NCBI GenBank assembly: GCA_005799475.1
Contig: SYGQ01000007.1
Location: forward strand, 1-22,091
Direction: 5' to 3'
Length of the DNA: 22,091 nt
Origin: Planctomycetia bacterium
Lineage (GTDB): Bacteria > Planctomycetota > Phycisphaerae > Phycisphaerales > SM1A02
Positions within the stretch are counted from its first letter, which is position 1, and each line of letters opens with the position of its first letter. The notes under the pieces were generated by a model. The model was not told where the DNA came from and searched no databases. It worked only from the letters and a program-made list of their open reading frames with translations. The position numbers were made by a program, and so were the translations under genes. Of the stretch, positions 13,176-19,537 are shown piece after piece.

Positions 13176-14332
13176 CTCGCGCGGCCGATGACTTCGACCA
13201 CTTAGCTGGCGCCTACTTGAGTGGGGCGTCGCGAGGGGCACCGCGTGCGGCGGCGGTGCGTGTACCGACGATCCTCGTAGTCGGCAATGTGCCGACGCTT
13301 GCGGGCATCTGGATCGCCCACTATGTCGACCAGCGTGCGCGAAACGAGGGCCCAGTGGCGCTCGTGCGTCTTGACGGTGCCGCGAGCCGAGGTGAACTTT
13401 TCCGGGCGCAAGGGCGTGCGCTCCCATCGGACGCAACGGCGTGGATGGACCGCGTGAGTGCCGTCACTCGGACTTGGGTGCTTTGCGTCGACTCCCATGC
13501 GAGCGCGCCCAGTGTTGTGGCTTCTGGATGCCCGGTCGTGCTGCTCAGCGGAGTCGACGAGGCCGCGCTCGCTGCGGCGCGCCGCACGCTTGAGGGTATC
13601 GATGAGGCCGCGCGCGCATCGGGCATGGCGCACTCGACCGTGGGCCTCGCGCTCGTTGGCGCCGCTCCGGAGATCGCGCGAGAGGCCGCGGAAAAGCTCG
13701 TCTCGTGGTCGCGCGAACGCGGGTCTTCGATCAAGGTCGCTCTGGTGATGAACACGCAGCGGGTCGACCGAGTGGAGTCGACAGCGCCGATCCCGCTTCC
13801 GGCGTTCAGCGGGCTTGATGCCGCCAGTGCCGCGGAACTCATTGAACTCGCGGTGGGATCGAGCGTCTCGCGGTTCGACGCGCACCACGCGTCAGCGGCA
13901 GCGCCAGCGACCGCTCCGCCGCGCGCCGCGCCGGTGCCCGCGCCGCCGAGCGCCCCCGCGTCACCTGCTGCGGGTGCGCTCGGACTCTTTCCAGAGTTCA
14001 CGGCGATCCCATTCGAATGCCCTGACGCCCCCGAAGTCCTCCTCGGCGCCGATGCCAACGGGGGGCTGCACCTGATCGCTCGGGTTCAACAGGCGACCGC
14101 ACTGCGCACCGCGCGCGCGTGGGCGAACGGGAATTGGCGACTTCTGTGCGCCGCGAACAACGCGTTGACCAAGGGCGATCCGCTGATTGTTGAGCACATC
14201 CTCCTCGAGGACGCGCGCGAGGCCGTCGCGCTGCACAAGTCCAGCGTTCTGCTTCACGCGATCGTCACTGTGCCAGGGGCCGCACGAATGCGGGTCGACC
14301 TCAACGACGAGCGCTCGGCAGGCATTGCCTGA
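13172..14332 (+). CDS. ParA-gene partner, possible P-loop-less ParA-like protein
   Basis: The 386-residue product is not a named family that I recognise. Residues 32-70 read as a ParA/MinD-like first strand-loop-helix-strand: TILVVGNVPTLAGIWIAHYV then PVALVRLDG. The GKT/S nucleotide-binding loop is missing, with PTLAG where KGGxGKT would be. Later stretches (TWVLCVDS, CPVVLLSGVDEAALAAARRTLEGI, HSTVGLALVG) follow the order seen in ParA-like folds. A Pro/Ala linker (240-270) joins a second domain (271-386) of unknown type. The gene overlaps the upstream ParA stop by 4 nt, so they probably work together. A pseudo-ATPase partner or regulator is an inference. Its 3' end overlaps the convergent dipeptidase gene by 32 bp. 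Confidence 0.72.
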   Translation: MTRAADDFDHLAGAYLSGASRGAPRAAAVRVPTILVVGNVPTLAGIWIAHYVDQRARNEGPVALVRLDGAASRGELFRAQGRALPSDATAWMDRVSAVTRTWVLCVDSHASAPSVVASGCPVVLLSGVDEAALAAARRTLEGIDEAARASGMAHSTVGLALVGAAPEIAREAAEKLVSWSRERGSSIKVALVMNTQRVDRVESTAPIPLPAFSGLDAASAAELIELAVGSSVSRFDAHHASAAAPATAPPRAAPVPAPPSAPASPAAGALGLFPEFTAIPFECPDAPEVLLGADANGGLHLIARVQQATALRTARAWANGNWRLLCAANNALTKGDPLIVEHILLEDAREAVALHKSSVLLHAIVTVPGAARMRVDLNDERSAGIA

Positions 14333-15296
14333 GCACCCGGAGCCAGTTCTGGCCCGCGAATCCTTCGACATCTAGAGGACTCCAGCCGCGCGCGGCGAGA
14401 CCTGCCGCCAGCATCTCGTACTCGTCGGGATGTCTGATTCCCTCGGGCACTGCGTCGGGACCGAACCCGCCATCGAGATCTGACCCGAGTGCGCTGACGG
14501 CGCGCGTCCCTGCCGCGTGCGCGATGTGATCGACATGCGAGAGCGCGTCTTCAATGGTGGCCGTACGCCCGTCGGCGAGAAACCGTCCGAAGAGATTGAG
14601 TCCGACAACGCCGCCCCGGCGCGCGATTTCGCGTGCGGCCTCGTCGCTGATGTGACGGGGCTTCGACCTCATGAGGGCGCGAGCGTTCGAGTGCGAGGCA
14701 ACGACCATTCGGTTTGTCGCCGCGAGCACGCTGTCGAGCGACTCGTCGCTCAAGTGCGACGCATCGTGGATGATGCCGTGCGCGTCGAGCGCGGCAACGA
14801 CGGCACGACCATCGGCCGTCAGCGGCCCAGATCGTGCATTGCCGCCGGAAAACCGAGATCCCATCGCCCACGAGAGGCCGACCATGCGCACGCCAAGCGT
14901 GTGCCAGCGTGCGACATCGTCGGCATCGCGGATCGGATCGGATCCCTCCATCAAGACCACGAGACGAAGCCGCGACGCATCATCGAGGTCGCCGTCGGTG
15001 CGGACAATCCGTGCGATGCCTGATGCTTCGAGGCGCTCGTAGATCGCCAACTGCGCCAGCGCCGCACGGTTCGCGCCCTCCCAATCGTCGTGACCGGCGT
15101 ATCCCCAGGGATGGCCCTGCGCATCCGGTGACGGATCGACGAAGAGAGTCGCCGCCACGATGCCCACACCGCCTCGCGCAAGGCGCCCGAGGCTGACGCT
15201 GCGCGGACCACCGGTGCCCGTGTCATGCGAAAGATCGCCGCTGACTTGCGAGATGTAGGCAAGATCGAGGTGCCCATCGATCCAAGAGCGAGGCAT
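14301..15296 (-). CDS. Membrane dipeptidase-like peptidase, family M19
   Basis: M19 (renal dipeptidase-like) zinc enzymes hydrolyse dipeptides, including some with D-residues. All expected metal ligands and motifs are visible in the 331-residue protein: DGHLD (His9, Asp11), EGSDP (Glu117), HDASHLSD (His181), ASHSNAR (His202) and GSDLDG (Asp273). Family knowledge assigns these to the two-zinc site and the substrate pocket. There is no signal peptide, so it is probably cytoplasmic. The length is close to bacterial members. The start at 15296 leaves 48 bp to the divergent DUF2752 gene, a space that must hold both promoters. The substrate is not predictable from sequence. Confidence 0.92.
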   Translation of the reverse strand: MPRSWIDGHLDLAYISQVSGDLSHDTGTGGPRSVSLGRLARGGVGIVAATLFVDPSPDAQGHPWGYAGHDDWEGANRAALAQLAIYERLEASGIARIVRTDGDLDDASRLRLVVLMEGSDPIRDADDVARWHTLGVRMVGLSWAMGSRFSGGNARSGPLTADGRAVVAALDAHGIIHDASHLSDESLDSVLAATNRMVVASHSNARALMRSKPRHISDEAAREIARRGGVVGLNLFGRFLADGRTATIEDALSHVDHIAHAAGTRAVSALGSDLDGGFGPDAVPEGIRHPDEYEMLAAGLAARGWSPLDVEGFAGQNWLRVLRQCLPSARR

Positions 15297-15344
15297 CGTG
15301 CGAGGCTAGCCGACACCCCTCGGGAGTACCATCGTTCCCCCGTG

Positions 15345-15821
15345 ATGGAGCAAGCAGCCGCAGTCGCGCCAGTTCGGACTTCCTCCACGCCGCGCCTGCG
15401 GCCGGGCGAGCGCATCGGCATGTTCACGGCGAGCCTCGCGTGTTTCGGGCTCCTTGGACTCTCCGCGTGGCTCGAACCCTCCGCGTCGGGCATGGGCACC
15501 CACACTCAAATGGGAATCCCCGCATGCGCGTGGCCATCGACGATCGGTCTGCCATGCCCGAGCTGCGGGATGACGACCGCGTTTGCGTGCGCCGCGGACG
15601 GGCGGTTCATCGACTCGCTCCGAGCGCAGCCGGGCGGGTTTCTCCTCGCCATCCTTGTCGCGGCGGCCGCGCTGGCCACGATGTACGCCGCGATGACGGG
15701 GTCGAAACTGTGTTCGGTGCTCTTCGGAAGCGTTTCTGGGACGGCGTGGTGGAGCCTCGCGGGGGTTCTTCTCGTATCGTGGGGCTACAAGATCGCTCTC
15801 TGGAAGGGGCTCTTCCCATGA
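15345..15821 (+). CDS. DUF2752 membrane protein
   Basis: A 158-residue membrane protein with three hydrophobic segments (about 25-42, 98-117, 133-150). The loop before the second carries GLPCPSCGMTTAF (68-80), the CPxCGxTxxF signature of the DUF2752 family, whose function is unknown. The paired cysteines could bind metal or form a disulfide. The ATG at 15345 was chosen because the earlier in-frame frame from 15225 runs into the divergent dipeptidase gene and is not hydrophobic. It is the first gene of a four-gene operon whose members overlap by 4 nt each. Confidence 0.8.
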   Translation: MEQAAAVAPVRTSSTPRLRPGERIGMFTASLACFGLLGLSAWLEPSASGMGTHTQMGIPACAWPSTIGLPCPSCGMTTAFACAADGRFIDSLRAQPGGFLLAILVAAAALATMYAAMTGSKLCSVLFGSVSGTAWWSLAGVLLVSWGYKIALWKGLFP

Positions 15822-16510
15822 ACACTGCACTCAAAGCACCCACAAAGTCGATCGCGATTGCGGCGCTCGCGTGCGCCTGCCTGGGCTCGATTCCGGGATG
15901 CATCGTTGCGGGAATCGCATCGGCCATCGGCGCCAACATCGAGAAGGAGAAGGAGATCGAGGTGCTTGCCAAGTACCGCGGCCTCGAGAATCAGTCCGTC
16001 GCGGTGCTGGCGCACTCAATGATGGCCACGGCCTACGAGTACCCAACCGCGATCCCGAATGTCGTCGGCAATGTCGCCAACAACATCCAGCAACATGTGG
16101 GCGGCGTGCGAGTCCTTGACCCGCGGCACACCGTCGCGTGGATGCACCAGAACCCCGGATGGCCAACAATGCCATTGGCGGATCTCGCGAGTGAACTCGA
16201 TGTCGACCGCGTGGTGGTGATCGATCTCTACGAGTACCGCCTCAATCCCGAGGGCAACGCATTCCTTTGGGACGGAGTGGCCGCCGCCAACATCGGCGTC
16301 GCCGAGCGCGACGGCATCGATCCCGATTCGTATGCCGAGGAACTCCAGGTCATCTCCAAGTTTCCCGACATGGAGGGGATTGGCCGGGAGCAGGCTGGCG
16401 CACGCGAAGTGGAACTCGGTCTCCAGAAGACCTTCGTCGACGAGGTCGCGTTCCTCTTCTACGACCACATCGAGAAGAAGTATCCGGACCGGGGGATCAA
16501 GAGGAAATGA
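15818..16510 (+). CDS. Putative lipoprotein A of a paralogous pair
   Basis: A 230-residue protein with a hydrophobic N-terminus and a possible lipobox (IPGC, Cys28; Cys21 is an alternative). A charged stretch (41-54) follows, then a mixed alpha/beta domain including SVAVLAHS, LDVDRVVVIDLYEYRL (127-142) and a closing FVDEVAFLFYDHIEK (206-220). The pattern resembles small envelope lipoproteins with a CsgG- or TolB-N-like fold, which is an inference only. The downstream gene encodes a related protein with ALGVDQVVYVKVDQFSL and TGEEVAKLFYSH at equivalent places. Start and stop overlap both neighbours by 4 nt (ATGA), indicating tight coupling. Function is unknown. Confidence 0.72.
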   Translation: MNTALKAPTKSIAIAALACACLGSIPGCIVAGIASAIGANIEKEKEIEVLAKYRGLENQSVAVLAHSMMATAYEYPTAIPNVVGNVANNIQQHVGGVRVLDPRHTVAWMHQNPGWPTMPLADLASELDVDRVVVIDLYEYRLNPEGNAFLWDGVAAANIGVAERDGIDPDSYAEELQVISKFPDMEGIGREQAGAREVELGLQKTFVDEVAFLFYDHIEKKYPDRGIKRK

Positions 16511-17169
16511 TGCGGAAGGCCCGTCAATCGCCGTGGATCGCCGCACTCGTCACGGTGGCGGCGTTGGGCAATGGATGCAACATCATCACCCCGGGGGCCT
16601 ACATCCTGAGCGGGCCGCCCAAGGCGGAGGCGGCGTACACGCTGCCTCCGAAGAAGACGGTGGTCGTCATCGACGACACAACCAATCACATGTCGCGCGT
16701 GGCGATGCGAGTTGAGATGGGTGAGGCTGTTGCGGAGTCGCTGCTCGAGCAAGACCTAGTTCCCGAGGTCATCTCCACGCGGGACGCCATCGCCTTCATG
16801 CGTCGCAGCGATTCGGCGGGAAACTCGATGTCCATCCAGCGCATCGGCGAGGCGCTTGGCGTCGACCAGGTCGTCTATGTGAAAGTCGACCAGTTCTCAC
16901 TCGTTGGCTCGGGGATCGATCGCAGTCCTGAAGCGGTCGCGCTTGTCAAGGTCATCGATGTCACCAGCGGGCAACGGCTCTGGCCGAGTGCCGGAGCCGA
17001 GGCGGTCCGTGGGACGCTCATCGACATCAACCCCGAACTCATTTCGACGAGCGCTGGGCGCCGCGAGCTCGAGGACAAGCTTGCCCGCGATACAGGCGAG
17101 GAAGTCGCCAAACTCTTCTATTCACACGAGCGACGCGAACTCGGCGGCCGCTTGGGCGTGAAGAAGTGA
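16507..17169 (+). CDS. Putative lipoprotein B of a paralogous pair
   Basis: A 220-residue protein starting at ATG 16507, or the adjacent ATG at 16510. A short hydrophobic N-terminus ends in LGNGC (Cys24), a plausible but imperfect lipobox. The body has KKTVVVIDDTTN (49-60), ALGVDQVVYVKVDQFSLVG (116-134), and ALVKVIDVTSGQRLWPS (145-161), followed by TGEEVAKLFYSHERRELG (196-213). DVxSGxxLWP is seen in envelope proteins that assess or build on lipoprotein complexes. It shares the order of strands with lipoprotein A, so the two probably arose by duplication and may form one complex. Function is unknown. The GTG of the next gene overlaps its stop. Confidence 0.72.
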   Translation: MMRKARQSPWIAALVTVAALGNGCNIITPGAYILSGPPKAEAAYTLPPKKTVVVIDDTTNHMSRVAMRVEMGEAVAESLLEQDLVPEVISTRDAIAFMRRSDSAGNSMSIQRIGEALGVDQVVYVKVDQFSLVGSGIDRSPEAVALVKVIDVTSGQRLWPSAGAEAVRGTLIDINPELISTSAGRRELEDKLARDTGEEVAKLFYSHERRELGGRLGVKK

Positions 17170-18110
17170 TTTTCGCGCCGAGTTTGGCAGATCTTCCGCG
17201 CGCGGGCACGCTCCATGTCGTTGCCGCACCGCCCAGGGGATCTTGGGCCGCTGTCGCCATTGCCGACGAGACCCGTCGGCAGGGTGGGAGTTCGCGTGAG
17301 GATGGATTGGTTCTCATTGGTCCATCGCAGGCCGCGCGATCGGCGCGTTCGTTGGGGATCGTTGTCGACGCTGCGATCGAGCCGCCGCTCGGGATCCCGG
17401 GGTTGCTCGGGCGTCGCTTGCGTGAAGTCGTGGTCCGGCGTGGTGTCGCGCCGCTGACCGTACAGACATGGGGGCCTCGACTCGCCAGTGCCGTGCACAC
17501 GGCCACGGGATTGGCCGAGCGGATCGTTCACTCGCGGCCACCGGCCGATGCCGACGAACTCTGCGCGAATGCCGCCGCGCGATTCTGGCGCGGGCACCTC
17601 GAGAGCGACCGAGTCTGCGTGCGAGCCGAACTCGGAATCCCAGAGGATGCGTTTGTCGTGCTCGCCGGCGGCGACTGTGCCCAGAGCATCGATGCCTCGG
17701 GGGCCTTCGCGGTCGCTGGTCGCGCAGCCCTTTCCGGCGCGCCCGTTGTGTTGATGGCTCCATCCTCGGCGAGATCGGCCCCGCAGGCGCGCCGCTACGC
17801 GATGGCGAGCGGCCTCGATCGTGCGCTCGTCACGATCGAGCAGGCGGAGATGCCGTCGAGGCTCTGGCTCGCCGCCGACGCGATGTTGCTCCTGCGGCCC
17901 ATCGACGCGTCGCTGGCGCCGTGGTGGGGCTTCACGGCGTGGTGGGCTCTCGCGGCTGGGTTGCATGTGGTCGCGGAGTCGTGCGGTCCGCGCATCGACG
18001 GGGTCGTGTCCTTCACGCCCGGCGTGATTGAGGCCGCGTCGCTCCGGCTCGTCGAACTTGCGCGCCTTAGGCAAGAATGTCGCGAACCACGCGCCCCGAC
18101 ACATCGGTAA
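17166..18110 (+). CDS. GT-B-like protein (glycosyltransferase family 4-like C-terminal half)
   Basis: The 314-residue product, started by GTG 17166, has a C-terminal half that follows the GT4 layout: RAELGIPEDAFVVLAGGD (153-170), GAPVVLMAPS (191-200), SRLWLAADAMLLLRP (231-245) and ALAAGLHVVAES (261-272). These match the usual LGIPxxxxVVLxxG, xxxAADVxLLP and AxAxGxPVVAS segments. The nucleotide-sugar-binding E-x7-E pattern is not evident, so activity is uncertain; it could be a degenerate transferase. No signal peptide is seen. It closes the operon behind the two lipoproteins, suggesting a shared envelope-related role. Its 3' end overlaps the convergent DUF1501 gene by 44 bp. Confidence 0.62.
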   Translation: MIFAPSLADLPRAGTLHVVAAPPRGSWAAVAIADETRRQGGSSREDGLVLIGPSQAARSARSLGIVVDAAIEPPLGIPGLLGRRLREVVVRRGVAPLTVQTWGPRLASAVHTATGLAERIVHSRPPADADELCANAAARFWRGHLESDRVCVRAELGIPEDAFVVLAGGDCAQSIDASGAFAVAGRAALSGAPVVLMAPSSARSAPQARRYAMASGLDRALVTIEQAEMPSRLWLAADAMLLLRPIDASLAPWWGFTAWWALAAGLHVVAESCGPRIDGVVSFTPGVIEAASLRLVELARLRQECREPRAPTHR

Positions 18111-19536
18111 GTCGGTGGTCGCGCCCCTGCGCGCGGTAGGTCAGCCGCTTGTGGTCGAGGCCCAGGAGGTGAAGCATCGTCGCGTGGAGGTCGTGGACTT
18201 CAACCGGATTCTCCACGATGTTGTAGGAGAAATCGTCGGTCTTTCCGTAGGTGATGCCTGGCTTGACGCCGCCGCCGGCGAGCCACAACGAGAAGCAGCG
18301 TGGGTGATGGTCGCGGCCGTAGTTCGTCTTGGTGAGCGTGCCCTGGCTGTACGCGGTGCGCCCGAACTCGCCGGACCACAGGACGAGCGTCTCGTCGAGG
18401 AGGCCACGGCGCTTCAAGTCCTTGACGAGCGCGGCCTGCCCCTGATCCACCGACTTGCACTGCGCGCGGAGCTCCGTCGGCAGGTTGTTGTGCTGGTCCC
18501 ACCCGCGCATGTACAGCTGGACAAATCGAACATCGCGCTCGGCGAGCCGCCGCGCAAGAAGGCAGTTGGCGGCGAAACTTCCGGGCGTCTTGACATCGGG
18601 ACCGTAGAGATCGAGCGTTTCCTGCGACTCGCCGCTGAAGTCCGTCAGTTCGGGCACAGACATCTGCATGCGGTACGCCATCTCAAACTGGCTGATGCGC
18701 GCTTGAATCTCAGGGTCAAGGCTTCGGGCGTACTCCTCTTCGTTGATGCGCTCGGCGAGATCGAGCATGCGCCTTCGATCCTCTCGTGTGACGCCGTCGG
18801 GATCGCGCAGGTAGAGGACTGGCTCGCGACCCGAGCGCAACTTGCATCCCTGATGCTCGCTGGGCAGGAAGCCGCTTCCCCAGAACCGCGCGGTGAGCGC
18901 CTGCATGTTGCCGGTCCCTTGCGAGATGAGGACGACGAATGAGGGGAGGTTGCGATTCACGCTACCGAGTCCGTAGCTCATCCACGAACCGAACGAGGGC
19001 CGTCCCGGTTGCTCAGACCCCGTCTGGAAGAAGGTGATCCCCGGATCGTGGTTGATCGCCTGAGTGTGCATCGACTTGATGATGCAGAGCTCTTTCGCGA
19101 TCGATCCGGTGTGGGGCAGGAGTTCCGAGATCATCGCGCCGCCTTCAGCATTCTCGTGCCGATCGAACCGGAACATCGAGGGAGCCACTGGGAACCTTGC
19201 CTGCCCGCTCGTCATGGTGGTGATTCGCTGACCCATGCGAATCGAGGCCGGAAGTTCCTGGTCGTAGTGCGCCTCAAGTTGCGGCTTGTGGTCGAAGAGG
19301 TCGATCTGACTCGGTGCACCCTCCATGTGCATGTAGATGACGCGCTTGGCCTTGGGCGCGTGATGCGGGAGGTGTGTGAGGATCGACTCCACCGGCGCCG
19401 CGAAGGCGCGATCACCCAGCAGCTGCGTCAACGCCAGACCGCCGAGTCCGGCACCAACGGTGCCGATGGTGCCAGCGAAGAACTTGCGCCGGGTGAGGTT
19501 GAGAAGGTGCTCTTCGAGTGGGTCGTGCGCGTGCAT
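18067..19536 (-). CDS. DUF1501 protein, Tat-exported
   Basis: A 489-residue protein with a twin-arginine signal: TRRKFFAG (15-22) followed by a hydrophobic stretch and a likely cleavage after AFA near residue 46. The DUF1501 fold is related to alkaline phosphatases and sulfatases; the typical early motif MEGAPSQIDLFDHKP (71-85) and late SGEFGRT are present, as are GRDHHPRCFSLWLAGGG and DLHATMLHLLGLDH. The catalytic role is not established. It begins one base after the stop of the upstream DUF1553 gene, a pairing repeated many times in planctomycete genomes. The start was set at ATG 19536; the frame is open further upstream but would overlap the DUF1553 gene. Confidence 0.93.
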   Translation of the reverse strand: MHAHDPLEEHLLNLTRRKFFAGTIGTVGAGLGGLALTQLLGDRAFAAPVESILTHLPHHAPKAKRVIYMHMEGAPSQIDLFDHKPQLEAHYDQELPASIRMGQRITTMTSGQARFPVAPSMFRFDRHENAEGGAMISELLPHTGSIAKELCIIKSMHTQAINHDPGITFFQTGSEQPGRPSFGSWMSYGLGSVNRNLPSFVVLISQGTGNMQALTARFWGSGFLPSEHQGCKLRSGREPVLYLRDPDGVTREDRRRMLDLAERINEEEYARSLDPEIQARISQFEMAYRMQMSVPELTDFSGESQETLDLYGPDVKTPGSFAANCLLARRLAERDVRFVQLYMRGWDQHNNLPTELRAQCKSVDQGQAALVKDLKRRGLLDETLVLWSGEFGRTAYSQGTLTKTNYGRDHHPRCFSLWLAGGGVKPGITYGKTDDFSYNIVENPVEVHDLHATMLHLLGLDHKRLTYRAQGRDHRLTDVSGRVVRDILA

Positions 19537-19537
19537 G

